A stretch of DNA of 64,000 nucleotides from CAMTUW01 sp947085035 (GTDB lineage Bacteria; Actinomycetota; Coriobacteriia; Anaerosomatales; PHET01), in contig CAMTUW010000014.1 in NCBI GenBank assembly GCA_947085035.1, positions 1-64,000 of the forward strand, read 5' to 3'. A program made the translations under genes and the position numbers. Positions 1-9,391 of this stretch are shown one piece after another; the stretch's first letter is position 1; each line of letters opens with the position of its first letter. Under the pieces are notes generated by a model that was given only the letters and a program-made list of their open reading frames with translations, was not told the origin of the DNA and made no database searches.

Positions 1-67
<67 letters not shown>

Positions 68-70
68 ACC

Positions 71-1042
71 TGGAAGGCGGTTGTTCAGAGCGAATACGGC
101 TCTCCAGATGTCATGGAGTTGAAGGACATCGACAAGCCGGCGGTCGGGGACGACGAGGTGCTCGTGCGTGTGCGCGCGGCTGCGGTGAACCCTCCTGACT
201 GGGCAGGCGTTCATGGCGTGCCATATATCGTCCGCTTGGCCTTTGGGGTACGCAGACCGAAGCTCGGCGTTCGCGGCTCAGACATGGCTGGAATCGTCGA
301 TGCTGTCGGCAAGAACGTGACGGGTCTCCGGGTCGGGGATGCGGTCTTTGGCCGTGGCGTCGGCACGTTCGCCGAGTACGCGGTTGCCCCCGAGGGGCAC
401 CTCGTGACCAAGCCGGCGAACATCACTTTCGAGCAGGCTGCCGGCGTTCCGATGTCCGGTCTCACCGCTCTCCAAGCCCTACGGGACACAGGTGGCATCC
501 AGCTGGGGCAGAAGGTGCTGATCGTCGGCGCCGGAGGAGGCATCGGCACGTTTGCGGTGCAGATTGCCAAGTCGTTCGGCGCGGAAGTGACTGGCGTGTG
601 CGGCACGTCGAAGCAGGCTCTTGTCCGATCAATCGGCGCCGACCACGTCATCGACTACACGCAAGAAGACTTCACCCAAGGTGAGAAGCGCTATGACCTT
701 GTGCTTGACAACGTTCTGCAGCATTCGTTGTCGAACCTCCTGCGAGCGCTGAACCGTAAGGGAACGCTGGTGCCCAACGGCGGTCAGTTCTACAAGCGCT
801 GGTTTGCGAGCACCGGTGTCCTCCTCATCAAGGCACCCCTGCTCTCGATGTTCGTGCAGCAGCGGATTCGCGTGTGCTCGGAACACCCCAATCAGAGTGA
901 CCTTCTGGTCTTGAGAGAGCTCATGGAGTCCGGGAAGCTCACTCCGGTCGTTGGCAGGACGTACCCTCTCAGCCAGGCTCGCGAGGCGATTTCCTACTTC
1001 GGGGAGGGACACGCTGAAGGTAAGGTCGTAATCACCGTCTGA
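71..1042 (+). CDS. MDR-family NAD(P)-dependent alcohol dehydrogenase / quinone oxidoreductase, 5' end lost
   Basis: Medium-chain dehydrogenase/reductase (quinone-oxidoreductase branch), a cytosolic NAD(P)H-dependent reductase of unknown substrate. The GroES-like N-terminal domain contains VGKNVTGLRVGDAVFG, and the Rossmann nucleotide-binding motif VGAGGGIG lies near the middle. No structural zinc cysteine cluster is seen, as in the quinone-reductase branch. The first in-frame ATG is at 113, but the frame is open upstream and residues WKAVVQSEYGSPDV from base 71 match the usual N-terminus of the family (normally MKAVVQ...). The real start is therefore lost in the C run. From 71 the protein has 323 residues, close to full length. 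It is followed by an attC-like junction, so it may be the first visible cassette of an array. Confidence 0.8.
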   Translation, partial: WKAVVQSEYGSPDVMELKDIDKPAVGDDEVLVRVRAAAVNPPDWAGVHGVPYIVRLAFGVRRPKLGVRGSDMAGIVDAVGKNVTGLRVGDAVFGRGVGTFAEYAVAPEGHLVTKPANITFEQAAGVPMSGLTALQALRDTGGIQLGQKVLIVGAGGGIGTFAVQIAKSFGAEVTGVCGTSKQALVRSIGADHVIDYTQEDFTQGEKRYDLVLDNVLQHSLSNLLRALNRKGTLVPNGGQFYKRWFASTGVLLIKAPLLSMFVQQRIRVCSEHPNQSDLLVLRELMESGKLTPVVGRTYPLSQAREAISYFGEGHAEGKVVITV

Positions 1043-1133
1043 GATGGATAGGCGACCCGAGCGCGGTCCAACCAAGGCATCGAGCGGACGGCGAGAGGTA
1101 GAATCAACCAGCGTGGCATGGGCCGCCGCTCAT

Positions 1134-1185
1134 GCCTAACACGTTGGAAAGACCGGGTGCCGCGGGTTCCGCCCACAACTTGACG
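1134..1185 (+). other. attC-like junction 0 (putative integron recombination site)
   Basis: The 3' flank of the oxidoreductase gene contains GCCTAAC (1134-1140, an RYYYAAC-type R'' box), internal complementary pairs GTTG/CAAC and GGAA/TTCC, and an R'-like end CTTGACG (1179-1185). The six bases TTGACG are the exact complement of the R'' box CGTCAA that closes the next unit at 2350, which is the rule expected for cassette boundaries. The first base of the R' box is C instead of G, so the site may be decayed. Confidence 0.4.
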
Positions 1186-1210
1186 TAGCACAGCATACGA
1201 GGGAGGCGGC

Positions 1211-2296
1211 ATGTCGACGGCCGATGAATACCCTGCTCTAGAGGCCGGGCTAACGGCGCTCTTGCGCAAGTACGACACTCGCTCCGACACCACCGGCGTG
1301 CGCTTCGCTCTCGACTCGCCGAACCGCGGCTGGAATTGGGAGTGGTCGTCTCCTGGGTCCATCGAGCAATACTTCATCGCGAGCACGACCAAGCTCTACG
1401 TCACCACGCTCCTGATGCAACTGCGCAGCGAAGGCCTACTCGATCTCGACGCGCCCGCTGCTACCTACCTGGATCCCTCGGTCATGGCGGGCATCCATAT
1501 TCTGAGGGGCATCGACTCGAGTGACCGGATTTCCATCAGGGAGCTGTTGAGCCACACGTCCGGCATAGCGGACTACTTCGAGCAGCGGCGGGGGGATGGC
1601 TCGACCCAGATCGGTGACGCCCTGCGCCGCGACTTCGCGTGGACGTTCGATGATGTCCTGCGGATCACAAAAGAGGATCTCGCTCCCAGATTCGCGCCTT
1701 CTGCGCCGGGCAAGGCCTCCTACTCGGATACCAACTACCAGCTACTTGGGGCGGTGATAGAGGCCCTGACTGGCAGCAGCTACGAGTCCGCACTCCGACA
1801 GAGAGTGCTGCTCCCGCTTGGGCTCGAAGGTACGTATCCGTTCACCACCGAGACCATCGAACGATACGACAGTGTGGCCCCGATGCTCTACGGTGCCGAG
1901 CGAGTCAGCATTCCCAAGGCGATGGCCTCGGTGAGAGCCGACGGCGGCATCGTGTCTACCGCGCTCGATGGAATCGAGTTCCTCGAGGCGTTCATGTCGG
2001 GTCGTCTGTTCCCGGCTGAGTACCTGGACGAGATGCAGCGGCAGTGGAATCGGGTCTTCCCTCCACTGGAGTACGGTGTCGGCGTCATGCGGTTCGCTCT
2101 TCCGCGCTACTACACGCTGTTCACGAAGGTTCCCGCGATGATCGGTCACTCCGGGGCTTCGGGCGCCGTGCTCTTCCACGTCCCGGAACTCGATCTGTAC
2201 GTCTCTGGCACTGTGAACCAGATCAAGAAGCGCAGCCTCTCGTACAATCTGATGACGCGACTCGTTGTGGCGTGCCAGGACGCGTGGGGACGCTAG
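1211..2296 (+). CDS. Serine hydrolase, beta-lactamase / penicillin-binding protein class C family
   Basis: A 361-residue protein of the class C beta-lactamase/D-alanyl-D-alanine carboxypeptidase fold. The SxxK nucleophile is STTK (Ser58, Lys61), the second motif is YSDTNY about residue 178, and a GHSGASG segment near the C-terminus supplies the third (KTG-equivalent) motif. No signal peptide is visible at the N-terminus, so it may act in the cytosol as an esterase or peptidase rather than as a resistance enzyme. The start has a GGGAGG ribosome-binding site 4 nt upstream. The gene stands alone between two attC-like junctions, as expected for a gene cassette. Substrate unknown. Confidence 0.8.
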   Translation: MSTADEYPALEAGLTALLRKYDTRSDTTGVRFALDSPNRGWNWEWSSPGSIEQYFIASTTKLYVTTLLMQLRSEGLLDLDAPAATYLDPSVMAGIHILRGIDSSDRISIRELLSHTSGIADYFEQRRGDGSTQIGDALRRDFAWTFDDVLRITKEDLAPRFAPSAPGKASYSDTNYQLLGAVIEALTGSSYESALRQRVLLPLGLEGTYPFTTETIERYDSVAPMLYGAERVSIPKAMASVRADGGIVSTALDGIEFLEAFMSGRLFPAEYLDEMQRQWNRVFPPLEYGVGVMRFALPRYYTLFTKVPAMIGHSGASGAVLFHVPELDLYVSGTVNQIKKRSLSYNLMTRLVVACQDAWGR

Positions 2297-2349
2297 CAAG
2301 GGAGGAGTCCGCCGCGGGCGCTCCAATGCTTCGGCGGCTTTCGCAAGCG

Positions 2350-2433
2350 CGTCAACCAGACAAGGCGCCCGTCAGGTATTCTCGGCAGGGAAGGTTAGGG
2401 GGCGCCTCGCAGGTTACGCGCCCAACGTTAGCC
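2350..2433 (+). other. attC-like junction 1
   Basis: Imperfect palindrome after the serine hydrolase gene. R''-like CGTCAAC at 2350-2356; stem pairs AACC (2354-2357) with GGTT (2412-2415), and AGGCGCCC (2363-2370) with GGGCGCCT (2400-2407), around a loop of about 29 nt; the R'-like box GTTAGCC is at 2427-2433. The block GCAGGTTACGCGC followed closely by CGTTAGC recurs in junction 2, and the 5' block CAAGCGCGTCAACCAGAC recurs there with two changes. The layout R''-L''-loop-L'-R' is that of an integron attC site. No integrase is in the window, so this is an inference from structure. Confidence 0.5.
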
Positions 2434-2449
2434 GGACTGGGGGTCAGCG

Positions 2450-2851
2450 ATGCGGAGGCACCTCATTGTCACCGCCGTTCTCGTAACGGCCATCACCGCC
2501 GGACTGTGGCTGGTGACGAAAGGTACGTCTACGGGCTTGTATCTCTCCGTCGCAGAGCTCGAGCGGAGCCGACCTTCCGGTGAAGTCCGCCTCGGCGGCC
2601 GCGTCCTGTCATCGTCGAAGCAGGGGGAGACGCTGCGCTTGGTGGTCGGTGACGAGAGTGGATCCGCGGATGTGACCCTCACGCTCGAGTACTCAGGCAC
2701 ACAGCGCGTGACGTTCGGTCCCGGTGTAACGGTGATCGTGCGGGGCTCTCTGAGAGACGACGGCGTATTCGTTGTGTCCGAGTTCGTGACCAAGGTTCCG
2801 CGCAAGACAGGCTCGCCTGTGCGCTCCGCCGGCTCAAGCGAGTCAACCTGA
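2450..2851 (+). CDS. CcmE-like OB-fold protein, membrane-anchored, no haem-binding histidine
   Basis: A 133-residue protein with an N-terminal hydrophobic anchor (residues 5-22) and an OB-fold-like region with RLGGRVL, VTLTLEYSGT and VIVRGSLRDDGVF. This is the arrangement of CcmE/CycJ, the periplasmic haem chaperone of cytochrome c maturation. In CcmE the strand after the GxF segment leads to a His (or Cys) and Tyr that hold haem; here it reads FVTKVPRKTG and neither is present. It therefore probably does not carry haem covalently, and could be another OB-fold (nucleic-acid or ligand-binding) protein. There are no other ccm genes nearby. It lies between two attC-like junctions, which suggests a mobile cassette. 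Confidence 0.55.
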   Translation: MRRHLIVTAVLVTAITAGLWLVTKGTSTGLYLSVAELERSRPSGEVRLGGRVLSSSKQGETLRLVVGDESGSADVTLTLEYSGTQRVTFGPGVTVIVRGSLRDDGVFVVSEFVTKVPRKTGSPVRSAGSSEST

Positions 2852-2912
2852 CAGTGATGTGGACTGTGGAAGAGAAGCGCGTGCGCTGCAGGTTACGCGC
2901 AATGCGTTAGCA
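2831..2912 (+). other. attC-like junction 2
   Basis: Overlaps the 3' end of the CcmE-like gene. GGCTCAAGCG (2831-2840) is a bulged complement of the R' sequence CGTTAGC. AACCTG (2845-2850) plus CAG pairs with CTG plus CAGGTT (2889-2894), leaving one bulged A, and GTTAGCA (2906-2912) closes the site. The last part, GCAGGTTACGCGC then GCGTTAGC, is shared with junction 1. Extrahelical bases on one arm are typical of attC hairpins. Confidence 0.5.
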
Positions 2913-2955
2913 GTACACGAACTTTACTCTTTCGGTTCCACTATGACGCTTTTAT

Positions 2956-2972
2956 GGTATATGCTTTATACC
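2956..2972 (+). promoter_or_regulatory. Palindromic operator/promoter of brnTA
   Basis: The inverted repeat GGTATA-tgctt-TATACC lies about 17 nt before the toxin start in an AT-rich patch that also offers -10-like hexamers. BrnTA modules are autorepressed by BrnA or the BrnTA complex at such palindromes, so this is the likely operator. Confidence 0.55.
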
Positions 2973-2988
2973 AGTCGTACTGAGAGAG

Positions 2989-3255
2989 GTGTCCGTGGAG
3001 TTTGAGTTCGACGAGGCCAAGAGTTCGGCGAACGAGGTCAAGCACGGCATCGACTTCGTCGCCTCCCAGGCCTTGTGGCTCGATGAGTTGCGCGTCGAGA
3101 TCCCGACCCGCATCGAGAGCGAGCTGCGCTTGATCGTTGTGGGTCTCATTGATGGCAAGCACTGGTCCGCTGTGATCACGCATCGGGGGCAACGAGTCCG
3201 AATCATCTCTGTGCGGAGATCCCGACCCGAGGAGGTGAGAATCTATGAAGGCTGA
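2989..3255 (+). CDS. brnT: BrnT family type II toxin
   Basis: An 88-residue member of the BrnT family, a RelE-like ribonuclease toxin that cleaves RNA and stops growth when free of its antitoxin. The N-terminal FEFDEAKSSANEVKHGIDF segment is the family hallmark (F-x-W/F-DxxKxxxNxxKHGI), and the C-terminal RGQRVRIISVRRSRPEE fits the RxISxRxA/Px(E) end. Starts are possible at GTG 2989 or GTG 2995; GAGAGG precedes at about 2982-2987. It overlaps the antitoxin gene by 11 bp, as expected for co-translated toxin-antitoxin partners. Such modules are common stabilising cargo of cassette arrays. Confidence 0.88.
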   Translation: MSVEFEFDEAKSSANEVKHGIDFVASQALWLDELRVEIPTRIESELRLIVVGLIDGKHWSAVITHRGQRVRIISVRRSRPEEVRIYEG

Positions 3256-3472
3256 AGAGTTCGACCGCAGGTTCGACGAAGGCGAGGACATCACGGCGTA
3301 TCTCGACCTGTCCAGCGCTCGCAGACCCGGGCAGGAGCCTCGACGGGTCAACGTCGACTTCCCTGCGTGGATGGTCGAATCCCTCGACCGTGAGGCCAGG
3401 CACTTGGGAGTCAGCCGCCAGTCCGTCATCAAGGTCTGGGTAGCTGAGAGGCTTGAGCGTAAGGCCTCCTAG
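3245..3472 (+). CDS. brnA: BrnA-like ribbon-helix-helix antitoxin
   Basis: A 75-residue antitoxin of the CopG/BrnA type. The C-terminal half has the ribbon (RRVNVDFPAWMVESLD) followed by two helices (REARHLGVSRQSVIKVWV), the ribbon-helix-helix DNA-binding fold that represses its own promoter; the acidic N-terminal half probably wraps the toxin. The start ATG is inside the 3' end of brnT. An attC-like junction follows 27 nt after the stop codon. Confidence 0.85.
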   Translation: MKAEEFDRRFDEGEDITAYLDLSSARRPGQEPRRVNVDFPAWMVESLDREARHLGVSRQSVIKVWVAERLERKAS

Positions 3473-3499
3473 CAATCCAAGCAGACATCCGGCGGTGAC

Positions 3500-3559
3500 T
3501 GCTAACCATGAGATCGAGCCGACTCACTGCGTTCGCGGCCCATCTCCAACACGTTGACC
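3500..3559 (+). other. attC-like junction 3
   Basis: A 60-bp site closing the brnTA unit: R'' TGCTAAC (3500-3506), L'' GAGAT (3510-3514), apical stem GCCG/CGGC, L' ATCTC (3542-3546), R' GTTGACC (3553-3559). TGCTAAC is the exact reverse complement of GTTAGCA at the front of the same unit (2906-2912), as required if this unit circularised through one site. The length and the CGAGCCGAC...TTCGCGG core resemble the classic 59-base element of aadA cassettes. No gene is seen between here and the trp leader. Confidence 0.5.
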
Positions 3560-3593
3560 GGACCTGAGGCCACTTCTGAGCGCAGAACTCCTG

Positions 3594-3620
3594 TTGCGCT
3601 CGGTGGCTCGCGGGTATAGA
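3594..3620 (+). promoter_or_regulatory. Probable trp operon promoter
   Basis: TTGCGC (3594-3599) and TATAGA (3615-3620) are separated by 15 nt and lie about 30 nt ahead of the T-box structure. The spacing is short, so this is a plausible rather than certain sigma-70 promoter. Confidence 0.4.
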
Positions 3621-3649
3621 CTGCCACCCAATCGAACAGCATCGCCTTT

Positions 3650-3935
3650 GATGGGGAAGAGTACGTTGGTCACGACGCGATAGAGAGCCGGGGACGGTGG
3701 AAACCCGGCGCGACACGAACCTTCGGAATGGGCCCCTGAGGCTCCGAGACAACGGCTTCACCGCCCATTAGTCTCGGCGGATTCCCACCGATACAAGGGG
3801 CCGGGTATGAACGGCGGAGCACAGCGCGCCGGAGTACCGTCAGGACACAAGTGGTCTCGCCGATTCGGTGAGGCAACAAGGGTGGCACCGCGAGAGAGGT
3901 CTCTCGTCCCTTGGGGACGGGGGACTTTTGTGTTC
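3650..3935 (+). ncRNA. T-box leader (tRNA-Trp sensing) of the trp operon
   Basis: A cis-acting T-box riboswitch. The conserved T-box core AAGGGTGGCACCGCG lies at 3878-3892. The Stem I specifier loop shows the E-loop pair AGTA (3660-3663) and GAA (3726-3728), followed by TGG (3729-3731), which reads as the Trp codon. The AGAGAGCCGGGG and CGGTGGAAACCCGG segments fit the usual Stem I sequence. Downstream, a CGAGAGA/TCTCTCG hairpin and GTCCC-TTG-GGGAC, then GGGGGACTTTTG, form the terminator region. Uncharged tRNA-Trp should stabilise the antiterminator and turn on trpE to trpA. A TGG specifier ahead of trp genes is what the biology predicts. Confidence 0.9.
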
Positions 3936-3976
3936 CCGGACCCAGACAGGTGGCTCCCGGGAAGGAACAACGCGAG

Positions 3977-5469
3977 ATGATTCTCCCCAGCGCAGAAGAG
4001 TTCGTACGGCTCGCGGTCGATCACGACGTGGTGCCCGTCGCCCGCGAGGTCTACGCCGACCTCGCGACGCCGATCAGCGCGTTCATGGCGCTCGCCGATG
4101 GTGCCGAGCATGCATTCCTTCTCGAAAGCGTGGTCGCGGGCGAGCGGCTGGGTCGCTACAGCTTCCTCGGTGTGGGCGACCGCACCGTGATCTCCGGGCG
4201 GGCTGGCGAGGTGCTCGTCGAGAACGGCGCCGTGCACGGTGAGCGCAGCGATGATCCGCTGGGAGTGGTTGGTCGCGAGCTCTCAGCGGGCCGTGTCGCG
4301 CGCGTGCCGGGGCTCCCGCTGTTCGTGGGCGGCGCCGTGGGGTACGTGGGCTACGAGGCCGCATCCGCCTTCGAGCGCGTGTCTCGACACGACGTCGACG
4401 AGATGGGCGTGCCCGACTTCACGTTCATGATGGCCGACGTCGTCGTCGCGTTCGATCACGCTCGGCGCGTGTTGCAGGTGATCGTGCCTGTCCGGCCGGG
4501 CGGGGCGCCCGAGATGGCGTACGCGGCCGCCCTCAAGCGCATCGACGCGTGTCTGAGGCGTATCGATGAGGGGCCCCGGGGCGCAGAGCTGGGCGATGTG
4601 GGCGTCTCGCGGGAGGTACCGCTCAAGCCCCATACCTCGAAAGAGGAGTTCATCGCGACCGTTGAGCGCGCGAAGGAATACATCGCGGCCGGAGACGTGT
4701 TCCAAGTGGTCCTCTCGCAGCGCTTCAGCGCCCCGTACGAAGACGACGGTGTCGACCTGTATCGCGTCTTGCGTGCGGTCAACCCCAGTCCGTACATGTT
4801 CTACCTGCGCACACGCGATGTGACACTCGTCGGGTCGAGTCCCGAGCCCCTCGTGCGCGTCGAGGGCGACAGCGTGCTGACGCGACCACTCGCCGGAACA
4901 CGCCCCCGCGGAGCCACCGCGACAGAGGACGGAAGACTTCGCGCTGACCTTCTCGCCGATGAGAAGGAGCGTGCCGAACACGTCATGCTCGTCGATCTGG
5001 GCAGAAACGACCTGGGTCGCGTGTGTGTTCCGGGAAGTGTGACCGTCGACGAGTTGATGGAGGTCGAGTACTACAGCCACGTGATGCACATCGTGAGCAA
5101 CGTGACCGGTACGCTCGATCCGAAGCACGATGCCATCGATGCGCTGAAGGCCACCTTCCCGGCAGGTACCGTGAGCGGTGCGCCGAAGGTGCGCGCGATG
5201 GAGATCATCCGCGAGCTGGAACCGGCCGCGCGCGGCCCGTACGCCGGGACCGTCGGCTACTTCGGGCTCGATGGCGCGATGGACATGTGCATCACGATCC
5301 GCACGGTCGTGCTGGCCGGCGGTCGTGCCTACGTGCAGTCGGGTGCTGGCATCGTGGCCGACTCGGACCCGGAGCGCGAATACGAGGAGTGTCGGCACAA
5401 AGCCGCTGCGCTCCATCGGGCGTTGGAGCTTGCGGCGGGCATGCGTACCACCGAGGGGGCGCGAGTGCC

Positions 5470-5473
<4 letters not shown>
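3977..5473 (+). CDS. trpE: Anthranilate synthase component I
   Basis: Converts chorismate to anthranilate using ammonia delivered by TrpG; first step of tryptophan synthesis. The 498-residue protein has the N-terminal Trp-binding region (LLESVVAGERLGRYSFLG, the feedback ESxxxxxxxxRYSFxG motif) and the chorismate-binding domain with DVFQVVLSQRF, PSPYMFYL, LTRPLAGTRPRG, DEKERAEHVMLVDLGRNDLG and TFPAGTVSGAPK. The ATG at 3977 is chosen because GAAGGAA precedes it and because starts further upstream (TTG 3911) fall inside the T-box terminator. The stop overlaps the start of the next gene (GTGA). Regulation is by the T-box and by Trp feedback. Confidence 0.97.
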
Positions 5474-7184
<1,711 letters not shown>

Positions 7185-7188
<4 letters not shown>

Positions 7189-7985
7189 GCGACTTTCTCG
7201 ACAAAGTGATTGCAGCGAGGCGAGAGGCGCTTTCGGTCGCGTTCGGTGAACTGCGGCCCGGAGACCATGAGCGCATCGTGTCCGTCGCCCGACCGCCGCG
7301 CGACTTTCTCGCCGCGTTGCGAGATCGCGCCGATGTCGCGGTGATCGCCGAGGTGAAGAAGTGCTCGCCGTCTGCAGGAGCGCTGGGTCCCCAGTGCGAG
7401 GCCTCGAAGCAGGCGCTCCACTACCAGGATGGCGGTGCGGCGTGCATCAGCGTGCTCACCGAGCCGAAGTTCTTCGGGGGATCGTTCGCTGACCTCTCGG
7501 ATGTGGCCGACGCCGTCGACATCCCCGTTCTCGCCAAGGATTTCGTGGTGGATCCGGTGCAGCTGTTCGCCGCTCGGGGGCACGGTGCTGACGCGGTGCT
7601 GCTCATGGTCAACGTGCTGGGCTCTGAGGTGGGCGACTACCTGGACCTGGCGACGACGCTTGGATTGACGGCGCTCGTTGAGGTGCATTCTGAACGTGAG
7701 CTGGTCTTGGCGCTCGCGGCCAAGGCCCCGCTCATCGCGGTCAACTCACGGGACCTGCGCACCCTCAACGTGACGCCCGAGCGGGTCGCTCCGCTCATCT
7801 GCGCCGCGCGGGCCGCCGGGGCCGTTGTCGTGGCCGCGAGCGGCGTGAAGCGGCGAGCCGACGTCGAGACCGCGGCTGCGGCCGGCGCGGATGCGGTGCT
7901 GGTCGGCGAGGTCTTGATGCGCTCCGCGTTTCCCGAAGACCTACTCGAAGAACTCACGGGCGTATCGAGGAGCCCGCGCGAATAG
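7185..7985 (+). CDS. trpC: Indole-3-glycerol phosphate synthase
   Basis: Closes the ring of CdRP to indole-3-glycerol phosphate. A 266-residue TIM barrel, the usual length. Recognisable family segments are VAVIAEVKKCSPSAGAL (first catalytic Lys/Glu strand), VPVLAKDFVVDPVQL-like (here IPVLAKDFVVDPVQLFAARG), LIAVNSRDLRTLNV and the phosphate-binding ASGVKRRADVETAAAAGADAVLVGE. The ATG overlaps the trpGD stop by 4 nt (ATGA). It is a free-standing TrpC, not fused with TrpF, which is encoded two genes on. Confidence 0.96.
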
Positions 7986-8036
7986 TGGCATGTCAATGCG
8001 AGCCGAGGGGCTTGCGAACCAGGGAGGAATGACGAG

Positions 8037-9386
8037 ATGAGTGATCGCATGAAGTACGTTCTCGACGAAAGGGATATGCCCACGGCTTGGTACAACATCA
8101 ATCCCGACCTGCCCCGACCGCTTGACCCGCCGCTGGGGCCCGATGGCAATCCCGTGACGGGCGAACAGCTGGCGGTCCTGTTTCCGATGGAGTGCATCAA
8201 GCAGGAGATGTCGATGGATCGCTACATCGACATTCCCGGTGCCGTGCTCGACGTCTACAAGACGTTTCGCCCCTCGCCTCTGAACCGGGCGATCCAGCTC
8301 GAGAGGAATCTCGGTCTGCCCGCTGGCGTGAAGATCTTCTACAAGTACGAAGGTGTCTCGCCTGCCGGGAGCCACAAGCCCAACACCGCGATTCCGCAGG
8401 CGTACTACAACAAGCAGGAGGGCATCACCAAGATCGCGACCGAGACGGGCGCGGGCCAGTGGGGCAGCGCGCTCTCGATCGCCGGAGCGCTGTTCGGCAT
8501 CGACGTCGAGGTCTTCATGGTGCGCGTCTCCTACGACCAGAAGCCGTATCGTCGATTCCTGATGGAGACGTATGGCGGGATCGTTCACGCCTCGCCGTCC
8601 AACCTCACCGATGCCGGCAGGGCCATCCTCGCCAAAGACCCTGACTCGACCGGCTCGCTGGGCATCGCGATCTCCGAGGCCGTCGAAGTGGCCGCCAAGA
8701 ACCCCGACGTCCACTACGCGCTGGGCAGCGTGCTCAATCACGTCTGCCTGCACCAGACCATCATCGGCGAGGAGGCCATCAAGCAGATGGCGCTCGCAGA
8801 AGCCGAGCCCGACGTCGTCATCGCGTGCGTGGGCGGCGGCTCGAACTTCGCCGGTATCGCGTTCCCGTACTACTACCGCAAGAAGCAGGGCCTCTCGAAG
8901 GCGCGTCTGTTGGGCGTCGAACCGAAGTCGTGCCCCACGCTCACAGCGGGCGAGTACCGCTACGACCTGGGCGATGAGGCCGGGATGACCCCGCAGATGA
9001 AGATGTATACCCTGGGCCACGATTTCGTGCCCGCCGGGATTCACGCCGGTGGCCTGCGCTATCACGGTGATTCGCCTCTCGTGTCGATGCTCGTCAACAC
9101 CGGCGATGCTGAGGCCGTCGCCTACAACCAGATAGAGTGCTTCGAGGCCGCCGTGCAGTTCGCTCGCGCCGAGGGCATCTTGCCCGCACCCGAGTCGAGC
9201 CACGCGATCCGGGCCGCCATCAATGAGGCGCTCCAGGCTCAGGAGGCTGGCGAGGACAAGACGATTCTGTTCAACCTCTCCGGCCACGGCCACTTCGATC
9301 TGGCCGCGTACGAGGCATACAACTCGGGTCGGCTCGAGGACTTCGACTACACGGCGCTCGACCCAAGCGGCCAAGGCGATCGGTAG
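8037..9386 (+). CDS. trpB2: TrpB2-type tryptophan synthase beta chain
   Basis: A PLP-dependent enzyme of the long TrpB2 class (449 residues). It has the N-terminal extension typical of TrpB2 (MKYVLDERDMPTAWYNINPD), the PLP lysine in GSHKPNTA, GGGSNFAG for phosphate and ETGAGQWG near residue 140. TrpB2 enzymes make Trp from indole and serine, and usually do not form the tight TrpA complex that TrpB1 does; other roles such as indole salvage or O-phosphoserine use have been proposed. A conventional trpB follows in the same operon, so this protein is an additional beta chain, not the only one. AGGGAGGA precedes the ATG. Confidence 0.93.
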   Translation: MSDRMKYVLDERDMPTAWYNINPDLPRPLDPPLGPDGNPVTGEQLAVLFPMECIKQEMSMDRYIDIPGAVLDVYKTFRPSPLNRAIQLERNLGLPAGVKIFYKYEGVSPAGSHKPNTAIPQAYYNKQEGITKIATETGAGQWGSALSIAGALFGIDVEVFMVRVSYDQKPYRRFLMETYGGIVHASPSNLTDAGRAILAKDPDSTGSLGIAISEAVEVAAKNPDVHYALGSVLNHVCLHQTIIGEEAIKQMALAEAEPDVVIACVGGGSNFAGIAFPYYYRKKQGLSKARLLGVEPKSCPTLTAGEYRYDLGDEAGMTPQMKMYTLGHDFVPAGIHAGGLRYHGDSPLVSMLVNTGDAEAVAYNQIECFEAAVQFARAEGILPAPESSHAIRAAINEALQAQEAGEDKTILFNLSGHGHFDLAAYEAYNSGRLEDFDYTALDPSGQGDR

Positions 9387-9391
9387 GGAGT

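Noticed and set aside
71..3560. Prophage, insertion sequence or transposon carrying the accessory genes
   Set aside because: No transposase, recombinase or phage structural gene is visible; attC-like junctions explain the layout better.
3911..3976. TTG at 3911 as the trpE start
   Set aside because: It lies inside the T-box terminator; ATG 3977 has a ribosome-binding site and gives the family N-terminus.
4283..5416. 377-codon open frame antisense to trpE
   Set aside because: Shadow of trpE in GC-rich codons; low-complexity His/Arg-rich product.
5023..5469. Upstream extension of the trpGD frame
   Set aside because: It runs inside trpE in another frame and has no TrpG-like sequence; GTG 5470 starts the known N-terminus.
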